Part shown: piece by piece, positions 1 through 8,000 of the stretch
How positions within the stretch are numbered: position 1 is the first letter of the stretch
How the letters are laid out: every line of letters begins with the position of its first letter
Assembly: GCA_011391655.1 (NCBI GenBank)
Contig: JAABQE010000243.1
Span: 1-9,213 of the forward strand
DNA length: 9,213 nucleotides
Source: Hydrogenophilales bacterium
GTDB taxonomy: Bacteria > Pseudomonadota > Gammaproteobacteria > Burkholderiales > Thiobacillaceae
Direction: 5' to 3'
Notes under the pieces: model-generated
The model's database searches: none
What the model was told of the DNA's origin: nothing
What the model saw: the letters and a program-made list of their open reading frames with translations, nothing else
Made by a program: the position numbers and the translations under genes

Positions 1-381
1 ATCGCCGGCGAATACGCCGGCGTAAAAGGCCCGGCCCTGACGTTTACGCCGGTTCACCTGTGGGACCTGAAGCTGACGGGCGGGCAGCCATTCGAGCTTG
101 ACGTGCCGGAGGGTTATAGCACTGCGCTGGTGGTGCTTAAAGGCGTGGTGCAGCTGCAGGGCGCCGATCACGCGATCCAGGCAGCCGAGGTCTGCGTGTT
201 CGAACGAGCGGGTAACGTGTTGCGCATCGAGCGCGCGGACAAGGTGACGGCCTTGCTGCTGTGCGGCGAGCCGATCGATGAACCGATTGTCGGCAGCGGG
301 CCGTTCGTGATGAACACCGCCGAAGAAATTCGTCAGGCGATGAGTGATTACCAGAGCGGAAAGATGGGGCATCTGGTCTGA
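1..381 (+). CDS. Pirin family protein, C-terminal part (5' end outside window)
   Basis: The frame is open from base 1 and stops with TGA at 379-381, leaving 126 residues. The visible part matches the C-terminal cupin half of pirins: a region starting TFTPVHLWDLKL, a beta-rich stretch, and the typical tail GPFVMNTAEEIRQAM followed by DYQSGKMG. Full pirins are about 230-290 residues, so roughly the N-terminal half, including the metal-binding cupin, lies outside the window. An ATG at 103 is an internal Met in the middle of the cupin fold and is not the start. Pirins are cytosolic iron-binding bicupins; some bacterial members are quercetin 2,3-dioxygenases, and the role of this one cannot be told from the sequence. 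The gene is convergent with the minus-strand block that ends at 414. Confidence 0.9.
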   Translation: MAGEYAGVKGPALTFTPVHLWDLKLTGGQPFELDVPEGYSTALVVLKGVVQLQGADHAIQAAEVCVFERAGNVLRIERADKVTALLLCGEPIDEPIVGSGPFVMNTAEEIRQAMSDYQSGKMGHLV

Positions 382-413
382 GTGCCAGCAGGCTTCGATA
401 CGCCTGATCGACG

Positions 414-1733
414 TTACCCGCCCAAATGAAGCGGCCGGGCGAGATTGAGCCGAAAGCGCCCGCGCCCGGTTTTTTCCAGCGCAATGTCCGGACAGCGCTC
501 GGCCAGCCGCCGCTGCAGCAGGATCAGCCGCGTTTCCAGGTTGTCGGCAAAATCCGGTAGCGGCAGGCGTGGGTCGCGTCGCAGCTCGCGGTTGGAAAAT
601 TCGCGGCGGCCATGCGCGGCGTGTTCGTTCAGCAGCGCCCACAGGATGCTGCCCGCCACACCCTTGATCAGGTAGTCGTTGTCGATGAACACGCTGTGGT
701 CGTGCGCGAAATAGCGTACCGCCAGCGGCGCACCGGACTGAGTTGCAGCGGGGAGCGTTACGGCGGGGAGCGCGGCCGGCGCAGTCTCGTCATCCGGCAG
801 TGCGGCGATGCGGTCGATCAGAGCGGCCAGATGGCGGCCATAGACAACCAGCGCGTCTTCGTCAGTGTGGCTGAAAAATGCATCGTGCTCGCTTTCGGCG
901 TAGAGCACGCCAAGCAGACGATCGCCGTGAACCAGCGGCACGGCAATCTGGCTGTGCGGGTTGGCCAGCACCGGCAGCGGAATGCGCGGCGACGCCGGCT
1001 CGGCAACCCGTAGCGCGGCGTGATAGGTGTAATCGGGCGTGCGGTGGTTGATGCGCACCGGGATTTTTTCGCGCGCCGCCACGCCGATCAGGCCTTCGCC
1101 GAGCGCCACTTCCGCGCCCACGCCCGACACCGGGTAGCCCTGGCTAGCCAGGGTGTACAGCGCGCTACCGGCTTCGTCGAGCATCGCCAGCAAGGCATGG
1201 CGGATGCCGAAACCAAGCGTCAGCGCGGCCAGCGCGCGGTCGGCCAGCAGCGCGAGATCGTCGCACGCGCCCAGGTGGTCGAACGCGCGGCGCAGCGCCA
1301 GCAGGGCATCCGGCAGCGGCGGCGCGGGCGGCAACTGCGGATCGACGTTTTCGATATCGAGCACGCGGTACACATCCGCCCCGCGCAACACGAACACCTT
1401 GTCCATGCCGGTTTTCGCCGCGATGCCGGCGAGTTGTGCGCGCATGTACTCGAACAGCGGCCCCGCCGTCTCGGTGCGCAGGTACTGCACCCGCAGCCGG
1501 TAGTGGCGGAAGTTGCCCGGCTCAATCACCTGCACCTCGGCATAGGGATGCGCCAGCACGTTCTCGCGCGTCTTGCTGAAAAACTGGAACGACAGCGCAA
1601 CATGCCGGGCGTCGACAAAGTGCACCTGCGATACGTAAGCGACGTTGGGCGTGCCGTCTGGCGCCGCAGTCGCCACCACCGCGGGCATGGCGCCATCGAG
1701 GCAGGGGCGCAGCGATTCGAGCGGGATGTTCAT
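414..1733 (-). CDS. PPOX-like barrel + GAF + probable winged-helix protein
   Basis: The protein has 439 residues if it starts at ATG 1733, which overlaps the stop of the upstream gene as ATGA (1730-1733). A longer in-frame extension to 2135 exists but is only antisense-like sequence across the neighbouring gene. Residues 1-125 resemble a pyridoxamine-phosphate-oxidase/FMN split barrel (AVVATAAPDGTPNVAYVSQV at 18-37, then SFQFFSKTRENV). Residues about 150-310 are a GAF domain (GFGIRHALLAMLDEAG; LGEGLIGVAAREKIPVRI; IAVPLVHGDRLLGVLYAE). A proline/alanine-rich linker (311-336) leads to a C-terminal 337-430 segment (VFIDNDYLIKGVAGSILWAL, FSNRELRRDP, LETRLILLQRRL, GRGRFRL) whose helix-helix-hairpin order resembles a winged-helix output domain. 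This suggests a cofactor- or ligand-responsive sensor or regulator, possibly working with the coupled small PPOX protein. PPOX and GAF are seen directly; the winged helix and the sensing role are inferred. Confidence 0.85.
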   Translation of the reverse strand: MNIPLESLRPCLDGAMPAVVATAAPDGTPNVAYVSQVHFVDARHVALSFQFFSKTRENVLAHPYAEVQVIEPGNFRHYRLRVQYLRTETAGPLFEYMRAQLAGIAAKTGMDKVFVLRGADVYRVLDIENVDPQLPPAPPLPDALLALRRAFDHLGACDDLALLADRALAALTLGFGIRHALLAMLDEAGSALYTLASQGYPVSGVGAEVALGEGLIGVAAREKIPVRINHRTPDYTYHAALRVAEPASPRIPLPVLANPHSQIAVPLVHGDRLLGVLYAESEHDAFFSHTDEDALVVYGRHLAALIDRIAALPDDETAPAALPAVTLPAATQSGAPLAVRYFAHDHSVFIDNDYLIKGVAGSILWALLNEHAAHGRREFSNRELRRDPRLPLPDFADNLETRLILLQRRLAERCPDIALEKTGRGRFRLNLARPLHLGG

Positions 1734-2230
1734 GCGCGCGTCCGCAGGGTTCCGGCCAGCACCTTGCCGGATTGCGGCCCCGGTGTCTGATCGAACACCA
1801 CCTCGGGTGTCAGGCGCAGCCCCACCAGATGGTCGTCTGGCAAGGCCGCCATCACCAGGGCCGCCATGTCCGTACCGTAGTTCAATGCGTCCAGTTCCGC
1901 GCCGAACGCCGCCACGCAGCGTGCGCTCGCCAGTTTGTGCGCCGCGCTCACCGCTACCCGTGTTGCCGACCCGGCCTTCAATTGCAAGGTGGCGTGGGTA
2001 GAAGGCCGGCTGACCACCAGGGTGACGGCGCTGCCCGCATCCAGCGCATCCAGCACGCTCTTCCCGCGCAGCGCCGACAGCCACACCGTCAGCGAACGCC
2101 GGTCGCGCGCCACCACGCAGCCGTGCGTGCGGCACACGCAGGGCCAGCCATCGCGCCCCACTGCGCCGAGATTCATCGACACCGGGCCTTGCAGGAAAGC
2201 GACTTGCTCGGGGGTAAGTTGCAGCGTCAT
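1730..2230 (-). CDS. Small pyridoxamine 5'-phosphate oxidase-like (FMN-barrel) protein
   Basis: This gene encodes 166 residues from ATG 2230. The frame extends further upstream to 2341, but that part overlaps the end of argJ and looks non-native, whereas MTLQLTPEQVAFLQGPVSMN is a typical N-terminus for the family. The next stretch (NLGAVGRDGWPCVCRTHGC, then a turn and LTVWLSALRGKSVLDAL) fits the first strands of a PPOX split barrel that binds FMN or a related cofactor. The C-terminal half ends with LVGLRLTPEVVFDQTPG, a frequent tail in such proteins. It lies 53 bases downstream of argJ, and its TGA overlaps the ATG of the PPOX-GAF gene, so the two are probably co-translated. No strong Shine-Dalgarno sequence is visible. 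Substrate and cofactor are unknown; a redox or cofactor-binding role is an inference from the fold. Confidence 0.8.
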   Translation of the reverse strand: MTLQLTPEQVAFLQGPVSMNLGAVGRDGWPCVCRTHGCVVARDRRSLTVWLSALRGKSVLDALDAGSAVTLVVSRPSTHATLQLKAGSATRVAVSAAHKLASARCVAAFGAELDALNYGTDMAALVMAALPDDHLVGLRLTPEVVFDQTPGPQSGKVLAGTLRTRA

Positions 2231-2283
2231 GGCTGGATTCGGGATAGGGATGGCAAGCGGGCCGGTGACCCGCCTGCTACGTG

Positions 2284-3525
2284 TTACGACCGGTATTCCG
2301 CGTTGATCTTCACGTAGTCGTATGAGAAATCGCAGGTCCACACCGTGGCGTTGACCGGCCCGCGATTGAGCACCACGCGCACCGTGATCTCCGCTTCCTG
2401 CATCACCGCCGCGCCTTGCGCCTCGGTGTAGCTCGCAGCGCGACCGCCTTTTTCAGCCACCAGCACGTCTCCCAGATAAACCTGCAGGGTATTGACGTCG
2501 AGGTCGCCGACGCCTGCGTAGCCGATGGCGGCGAGGATGCGGCCGAGATTGGGATCGCTGGCAAAGAACGCAGTCTTGACCAGCGGTGAGCGCGCGATGG
2601 CGTAGGCGATCTGCTTGCATTCGGCGTGGCTGCGCCCGCCTTCAACCGCCACCGTGATGAATTTGGTGGCGCCCTCGCCGTCGCGCGCCATCGCCTGCGC
2701 GAGTTCAATCGATACCGCGCTGATGGCGGCTTTCAGCGCGGCGTAATCAGCCGAAGCGGCATCGCTGATATCGGCGTTGCCCGCCTCCCCGGTGGCGATC
2801 AGGATGAAGCTGTCATTGGTCGAGGTGTCGCCATCGACCGTCACGCAGTTGAACGACACATCGGCGACGTCGGTCACCAGCTGCTGCATCAGGGCGGGCG
2901 CAACCGCTGCGTCGGTGGCCACGTAGCCGAGCATGGTCGCCATGTTGGGGTGGATCATGCCGGAGCCTTTGGCGATGCCGGTGACGGTCACCGTCTTGCC
3001 GCCGACTTGCGCTTGCCGCGACGCGCCCTTGGCGACGATGTCGGTGGTCATGATGGCGTGGGCGGCTTCCGACCACTGGTTGGGTGCGAGGTCGTCCTGC
3101 GCTGCGGGCAGTGCGGGCAGGATCTTGTCGATCGGCAGTGGTTCCAGAATCACCCCGGTGGAAAACGGCAACACCTGCTCGGGGGCGCAATGCATGATCG
3201 CGGCGACGGCTTCACAGGTTAGCCGCGCCCGGCGCAGGCCTTCTTCACCGGTGCCCGCGTTGGCATTGCCGGTGTTGATGATCAATGCGCGGATGCTGTC
3301 GCTGCCTGGATTGTCGGGGTCAAGATGCTGCCGGCACAGCGTCACCGGCGCGGCACAGAAGCGATTCTGGGTGAACACGCCCGCCACGCGCGCACCCGGC
3401 GTGAGCTCGATCAGGGTGATGTCGCGGCGACCGGGTTTTTTGATGCCCGCAGACGCAATGCCGAGGCGCACGCCTGCAACAGGCAACAAGGAGGCAGGAT
3501 CGGGAGCAGTGAGCTTGACGGGCAT
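2284..3525 (-). CDS. argJ: Bifunctional glutamate N-acetyltransferase / ornithine acetyltransferase ArgJ
   Basis: ArgJ transfers acetyl from N-acetylornithine to glutamate in the cytoplasmic arginine pathway (acetyl-group recycling); bifunctional members also use acetyl-CoA. Starting at ATG 3525 the protein has 413 residues, the usual family length; an upstream in-frame extension to 3576 lacks family features. The precursor self-cleaves before a conserved Thr: here [14 protein letters not shown] spans 186-199, putting the Ala-Thr cleavage site at 196/197 with Thr197 as the new N-terminal nucleophile. Other family landmarks are [13 protein letters not shown] near the N-terminus, NTGNANAGTG (84-93), [11 protein letters not shown] (121-131), [16 protein letters not shown], and the C-terminal [16 protein letters not shown]. 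Nothing appears truncated. It heads the block that continues into two PPOX-like genes; no other arg gene is in the window, so that grouping is positional rather than functional. A hairpin overlaps its start codon (listed separately). Confidence 0.97.
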   Translation of the reverse strand: MPVKLTAPDPASLLPVAGVRLGIASAGIKKPGRRDITLIELTPGARVAGVFTQNRFCAAPVTLCRQHLDPDNPGSDSIRALIINTGNANAGTGEEGLRRARLTCEAVAAIMHCAPEQVLPFSTGVILEPLPIDKILPALPAAQDDLAPNQWSEAAHAIMTTDIVAKGASRQAQVGGKTVTVTGIAKGSGMIHPNMATMLGYVATDAAVAPALMQQLVTDVADVSFNCVTVDGDTSTNDSFILIATGEAGNADISDAASADYAALKAAISAVSIELAQAMARDGEGATKFITVAVEGGRSHAECKQIAYAIARSPLVKTAFFASDPNLGRILAAIGYAGVGDLDVNTLQVYLGDVLVAEKGGRAASYTEAQGAAVMQEAEITVRVVLNRGPVNATVWTCDFSYDYVKINAEYRS

Positions 3526-3556
3526 GGCGGCTTCGCAGGAAAAGGAAAGCCGCCAT
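3524..3556 (-). promoter_or_regulatory. Inverted repeat overlapping the argJ start codon
   Basis: Two perfect 10-base arms, ATGGCGGCTT (3524-3533) and AAGCCGCCAT (3547-3556), are separated by 13 bases. In the argJ transcript the 3' arm ends within the AUG start codon and covers the ribosome-binding region, where no clear Shine-Dalgarno sequence is visible. The arms are GC-rich and would form a stable stem that could reduce translation initiation. That it forms and regulates is an inference. Confidence 0.4.
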
Positions 3557-3609
3557 TTTATGCCGGGCTTCTGCAAATCGAAGCTACGGCAAATCGGGCG
3601 GAGCAGGGT

Positions 3610-3846
3610 TCAGATGCGACCCAGCAGCGAATTCAGCCGTTTGCGAAACTCGGGCCGCCATGGCCATACCGGATCGAGTTCGATGGAACGCGCCAGTGCA
3701 GCCAGCGCAATCAGCCCGAAGATGGAAAACAGCAGCTGCGAAATGAACTGCCCTGCCGTGAGCACGCCCAGGGGAGTGTCGAGAAAGCCAGGCACATAAA
3801 ACAGGCTGGCAAAGACGGCAAAGAGAATGGCAGGTCCGATGTACAT
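3610..3846 (-). CDS. Small two-helix membrane protein, uncharacterised
   Basis: From ATG 3846 this encodes 78 residues: a first hydrophobic segment at the N-terminus (PAILFAVFASLFYVPGF), a short loop (LDTPLGVLTAG), a second hydrophobic segment (FISQLLFSIFGLIALAALA), and a charged tail (RSIELDPVWPWRPEFRKRL). It is therefore probably an inner-membrane protein with two transmembrane helices. An alternative ATG at 3900 would add 18 residues. I prefer 3846 because a purine-rich GCGGGA lies about six bases upstream, whereas nothing similar precedes 3900, and because the added codons are AT-rich and include TTA, TTG and CTA Leu codons unlike the neighbours. I do not recognise a function. It lies downstream of, and on the same strand as, the ribbon-helix-helix-like gene, with 135 bases between them. 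Confidence 0.65.
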   Translation of the reverse strand: MYIGPAILFAVFASLFYVPGFLDTPLGVLTAGQFISQLLFSIFGLIALAALARSIELDPVWPWRPEFRKRLNSLLGRI

Positions 3847-3874
3847 GATGTCCCGCTTATAGTGGTTTTTGTAA

Positions 3875-3980
3875 TGTCGGATTAGCAATAAGCGTTCCAT
3901 GTCGGTTTATTCGATTGAATACAAGGTGTTGGATTCAAGTCGCGCATCAAAAGACCAGCGGATTGTAAATTAATCCGACA
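3875..3980. repeat. TGTCGG(A/T)TTA motif, three copies in an AT-rich gap
   Basis: TGTCGGATTA at 3875-3884 is the exact reverse complement of TAATCCGACA at 3971-3980, and a near-copy, TGTCGGTTTA, sits at 3900-3909. The copies occupy the AT-rich stretch between the stop at 3982 and the preferred start at 3846. They may be operator half-sites or chance; nothing ties them to a known regulator. Confidence 0.3.
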
Positions 3981-3981
3981 G

Positions 3982-4320
3982 TTATTTAGCCGATTGGGTC
4001 TGGGTCAGCTTGCGCAGAATTTCGTGCGACAGCGAATAAAACTGGGGCGTCGGACCGAGGTCTTCGTAGATCGGGTCTCCGTAATCGTCTTCGGCGATGA
4101 CGCGCTGACCCGGGATGTACGGCATGGCGACCTCAAGCTCGTCGAGCGCGGCGCGGATCAGGTCGGCCATCAGCTGGGACTCGGTGCAGTCGGGGTACAT
4201 CAGGTGCAACGCCTCGATACGGGCAGCATCGCGCAAGGGCAGACTGACAGAGTAAGCGCGCACTGACGGATGGGCGGAGGCTTTCTTTTTCCAGCGTTGT
4301 ATCAGTTCGGCGATGCGCAT
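3982..4320 (-). CDS. Small ribbon-helix-helix-like protein, uncharacterised
   Basis: This gene encodes 112 residues from ATG 4320, preceded by a GGGGGG tract about four bases upstream that can serve as a weak ribosome-binding site. Residues about 1-18 are basic (MRIAELIQRWKKKASAHP). Residues 22-62 run as a short strand (AYSVSLPLRD), a helix (AARIEALHLMYP) and a second helix (ESQLMADLIRAALDELEVAM). That is the strand-helix-helix order of ribbon-helix-helix (Arc/MetJ-like) dimers, which usually bind DNA. The tail holds an acidic/Tyr segment (AEDDYGDPIYEDLGPTPQFY). Similar small proteins in Pseudomonas and relatives have, as far as I recall, been labelled pilin- or pilus-related, but nothing here supports a pilus role. 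DNA-binding regulation is an inference from the predicted fold. Confidence 0.75.
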   Translation of the reverse strand: MRIAELIQRWKKKASAHPSVRAYSVSLPLRDAARIEALHLMYPDCTESQLMADLIRAALDELEVAMPYIPGQRVIAEDDYGDPIYEDLGPTPQFYSLSHEILRKLTQTQSAK

Positions 4321-4347
4321 GATGCCCCCCGGTCTCAGGAATTCTTG

Positions 4348-4353
4348 TTATAG
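4348..4353 (-). promoter_or_regulatory. Possible -10 element for the ribbon-helix-helix-like gene
   Basis: On the minus strand TATAAC (five of six matches to TATAAT) lies 27 bases upstream of the ATG at 4320, in a locally AT-rich gap. The -35 region is a T-rich TTTTTC at 16-base spacing, which is a poor match. This is a weak prediction. Confidence 0.3.
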
Positions 4354-4403
4354 CAAAGCCATTTATAAGAAAAAGCTGAAATTACGGGTTTTGCGCATCG
4401 ACA

Positions 4404-4423
4404 CGCACGCGCGGATGCGTGCG
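4404..4423 (-). terminator. Hairpin just downstream of the methyltransferase gene
   Basis: Seven perfect base pairs join CGCACGC (4404-4410) and GCGTGCG (4417-4423) around a six-base loop, 10 bases past the TGA of the methyltransferase gene. In the minus-strand transcript no U-run follows; a T4 run (4427-4430) follows it on the plus strand instead. It is therefore not a classical intrinsic terminator for the operon, though it could protect or weakly terminate the transcript. Confidence 0.3.
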
Positions 4424-4433
4424 CTGTTTTCAG

Positions 4434-5033
4434 TCAGCTCGCACGCTGCCACACCAGGCAGCGATTGTTTGCCGGCATGGCGATGTCGCGCTGCAGGACC
4501 AGCCCCTGCGCACGCGCCAGCGCGTCCACCGCCTCGAAATCGCGTACGCCGGACGCGGGGTCACGTGCTTTCAGCCAGGCATCAAAGCGGGCATTGCTGT
4601 CCGAGGTGAACTGGCCGTTGTAATTGAACGGGCCATACACCACCAGCACCCCGCCCGGCTCCAGCACCGCACCCACGCCCTCAAAAAACCGGATCACCTC
4701 GGGCCAGCCCATGATGTGCAGGGTGTTGGCCGAAAACACCGCATCGTAAAGGCCGCTTTGCCAATGGGTCTGGTTGACGTCGAGTTCGAACGGTGGCAAC
4801 ACATTGGGTAGCGCAGCCTCGTCGAGCCAGGCATGAATGCCGGGGTGATGCGCCCGCACATCGGCGGTCTGCCAGCGCAGCTGCGGCAGTTCGGCAGCGA
4901 AATAGACAGCGTGCTGGCCGGTGCCGCTGCCGATTTCCAGCACCCGGCTGCGGTCGGCGAAGGCTACGCGCAGCACCGCCAGAATCGGCTCGCGGTTTTG
5001 CTCGCAGGATTCGGAATAGGGTTTGTTGGTCAC
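4434..5033 (-). CDS. DUF938-type SAM-dependent methyltransferase
   Basis: This gene encodes 199 residues from GTG 5033, which overlaps the TGA of the upstream helicase gene as GTGA (5030-5033). The longer open frame to 5222 runs antisense-like inside the helicase and is not native. The N-terminus KPYSESCEQNREPIL is typical of the DUF938 family, whose members are about 200 residues. The SAM-binding glycine-rich loop is VLEIGSGTGQHAVYFA (31-46). An acidic residue after the second strand is at ADVRAH (57-62), motif IV-like SANTLHIMGWPE is at 101-112, and VLEPGGVLVVYGPFNYNG (123-140) follows. The protein is complete and cytosolic. Its methyl acceptor is unknown: the family is mostly uncharacterised, and nothing visible distinguishes a small molecule, protein or nucleic-acid target. 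The start-stop overlap implies co-translation with the helicase, but a functional link to DNA repair is not shown. Confidence 0.9.
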   Translation of the reverse strand: MTNKPYSESCEQNREPILAVLRVAFADRSRVLEIGSGTGQHAVYFAAELPQLRWQTADVRAHHPGIHAWLDEAALPNVLPPFELDVNQTHWQSGLYDAVFSANTLHIMGWPEVIRFFEGVGAVLEPGGVLVVYGPFNYNGQFTSDSNARFDAWLKARDPASGVRDFEAVDALARAQGLVLQRDIAMPANNRCLVWQRAS

Positions 5034-8000
5034 AGGGTGAGCTCCGGAAGAATGGAAACCAGCCGGCCATCGGCCAGCAACAAGGCGGCATGAATGGGGC
5101 GGTCGGGATAGAGCGCGGCGAGCAGCGTTTGATAGCCTGCCAGCTGGGGCTGGTGGCGTTCGATTAGAAGTGTCTCGTTGACGGCACAGCTGTCGCCGCC
5201 GGTTTTGTAGTCGATCAGCCACACTGCGTCGTCGAATTCCACCACGCGGTCGAGCCGCTGCGTGCGCCCGCTGGCATCAAGCAGCGTCAGCTCGTTGTGC
5301 GCGCGCTGGTACTGTGCAGGGTCGAAAAAGCGCGCCAGGTGCGGCTGCGCCAGCAGGGCGCGGGCCTCGCTTTCGATGCGCGCAAGCTCTGTCGCAAGAT
5401 TGAGACGCTGCGCCAGCGCGGGCAGGTCGCGCGGCGTGCCGCCCAAGGCATCGATTCCGGGCGGCGCATGGTGTTCGAGGCAGGCGTGAAACAGCTCGCC
5501 ACTGGCGGCGGCGGGGTTGGCCGCCACCGGCGCCAGCCGCTGGCCGATGGCGGGGGCAAGCATGTGCGGCAGCGGAGCGGACAACGGCGGCTGCTCTGAA
5601 GTGGCAGCGGGCGGCAAGTCGGACGGCAGGTCCATCTCTCGCCACGCCGCCTCGACGCGCTGCAGCCAGGTGTTCTTCGCCGCATCGCCGCTGACGATCA
5701 GTCCCTGTTCGGCGCGCGTGAGCGCCACATACAGCAGGTTGTCGGATTCGCGCTGCGCCAGTTCGGCTTCTTCGTTGAACCAGTGCTCGCGCCAGGCGCC
5801 GCGCTCGTCCAGTTTGCCGAACAGGGAGAAATGCTCGGGCCGCGCTGCCGTCGGCGGCCACGGCGCCAGCACCGCGTAACTGTCGCCGCGCGCATGGTCG
5901 CTGCCGCCGAGCAGCCAGACGATCGGTGCTTCCAGCCCCTTGGAGCCGTGAATGGTGAGCAGGCGCACCGCGTTTTCGCCGTCCGCCGCCAGTCCTTCGC
6001 CCGGCGCGGCATCGCTGTCGTCGATCAGCGATGCCAGTTCGCGGATGAAGCCCGCCAGCGTCGGGTAGCGCCCGGCGTCCTGCGTCAGCGCCAGCTGCAT
6101 GAAGGCGCGCAGGTTGGCGGCGATTTGCGGGCGCATCGCCGCCGGCGCAGCGGCCGCGTAACGCGCTTCCAGATCGCCCTCGAAATAGATGCGGTCGAGC
6201 AGGTCGTGCACCGGCAGCGCGCCCAGTTGCGCGCGCCAGCCGTTGAGCAGGCGCCAGGCACGCAGCAACGTGGGCGGGCAATCGGCCACTCCGGACAACA
6301 CGCCCAGCCGCGCCCAGCCGCGCGTGTCGTCGCCGGGCTGCACGGCGCTGGCCTGCACAGCGCTGGCCTGCACAGCAAAAACGCGCAGCAGGTCGTCGTC
6401 GCTGCAGCCGAATACCGGGCTCTTCAGCACATGCGCCAGCTTCAGTTCGGCGTGCGGCAGCAGCAGGGTTTCCAGCAGCGCGATCAGGTCCTGCGCTTCC
6501 AGCGCGTGCAGCAGGCCGCCGCGCCGCGAGGTGATAAAGGGAATGCCCGCGTCTTTCAGCGCACGTTCGTACAGATGCAGATGGGTGCGCTTCTTCACCA
6601 GCGCCATCACGTCGCCAGCGCGCGCGGGGCGTGTGGTCTTGCCGTCGGCCACGCCCCAGCGCCCCAGCACCTCGTCGCGCAGCACCCCGGCAAAGCGGGT
6701 TGCCTCGACATGCACCGCGCGGTCGGCCGCTTCGTCCAGCGGCGTGGTGAGCGGGTTGCGCAGGCCTTCGATAACAGCGGATTCGGTTTTTTCCGCCGCA
6801 ATGGGCAGGCAGCGCAGCGCGCCGGGGCGGGATGCATTTTCGGGCGCGTGGCTGTGCGGATCAAAGCCCGCGATCCCCGCGAAAATCGGGTTGAGCGCCT
6901 GCACCACCGCAGGCGACAGCCGCCGCGTCATGGTGGTGCTGAACAGCGGCGCGGCGAAATGCGTGTGCAGAAATTCGGCAGCGGCGGTGAACACGCGCGC
7001 CTCGCCGCGCCGAAAGCGGTAGATCGCCTGCTTGGGGTCGCCCACCATGAACACCGTCATCTCGCTGTCGGCCGCGCGCGCCTCGGCCAGCCAGGTGGAG
7101 AGCGCCTGCCATTGCAGCGGATTGGTGTCCTGAAACTCGTCGAGCAGCAAATGGCGGTAACGCGCATCCAGCTTCAGCGCCAGCCCCGGCGCGTGTTCCT
7201 CGCTCTGCAACAGGCGGCAGGCCTGCCACTCGGCATCGGCAAAATCGATCACGCCCTGCTGCGCCTTGGCGTCCTGATACGCCGCGAGCAGCGCGTGGCC
7301 GAGCAGCATGCCGTGGCGGTTGAGGTTCCAGATGCGCTGGTCGGTCTGGATTGCGGCGATGGTTTCGAATGCGGTTTCCAGCGTGTCGTAGTCGCGCAGA
7401 TAAGTATCCGCTTCGGACGCGAGTGCGCCGAGTAGCCCCTTGGTAGCCTTGCTCGCTAGCCGCCCGCCATCGGCCTTGAGTACTTTTTTGCGCAGCGCGT
7501 CGAAGTCCATATTGGCGTGTGCCTGCTGAATCGCCCCCCCCTTTTTGCGTTCAGTCTCCGTTCCTTTCTCCAGTGCGTAGCCAACCCGTCTCACTCGAGC
7601 CGCTATCAACTCGTCCGCCCAGAAAGCGGCCACCGGGTCGCTCTCCAGATCGGCGTGCAAACCCTGACGCAGCCGATCCAGCGCATACGCCACCGGGTCG
7701 GACTGGCCGTCGGTAACCGCCCACCACTCCGCCCGCGCCTGCAAAAAATTCTTCAACAACGCATTCAGATTGTGTTCGCCGATGTCGTCCAGCAGCGCCA
7801 GCAAGGCCACGCCCTCGGGCGATTCTGGCGCGCCGGCCCAACGCGCCAGCAGGCGGTCGCGCACCTCGTTTTGCAGCAGGCTGGTGCGCTCCAGCAGCGG
7901 CGCCCCCCACGGCAGCCCGGCTTCCAGCGGCGCGCGTTTCAGCAGATCGAGAAACCAGCCGTGAAAGGTCGTCACCGTCGGGCCCGGTTGCGCCGTCAAC

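Noticed and set aside
389..406. Possible terminator hairpin (CAGGC...GCCTG) between the convergent genes
   Set aside because: It has only five base pairs with an eight-base loop and no T-run on either side, too weak to call.
1020..1790. Plus-strand open frame of 256 codons opposite the PPOX-GAF gene
   Set aside because: The composition is Arg/His/Gln-rich and typical of antisense of GC-rich coding DNA; the opposite strand has clear PPOX and GAF motifs.
1734..2135. N-terminal extension of the PPOX-GAF protein
   Set aside because: It overlaps the small PPOX gene in another frame and is Arg/Gly-rich; ATG 1733 with an ATGA overlap gives a proper domain start.
5034..5222. N-terminal extension of the methyltransferase to an upstream start
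   Set aside because: It overlaps the RecB-type nuclease coding region and lacks family similarity; GTG 5033 gives the normal family length.
5783..7435. Long plus-strand open frame (550 codons) opposite the helicase gene
   Set aside because: It is a shadow of the GC-rich minus-strand helicase, whose frame carries all the conserved motifs; the plus-strand translation is Arg/Gln/Val-rich without any recognisable domain.
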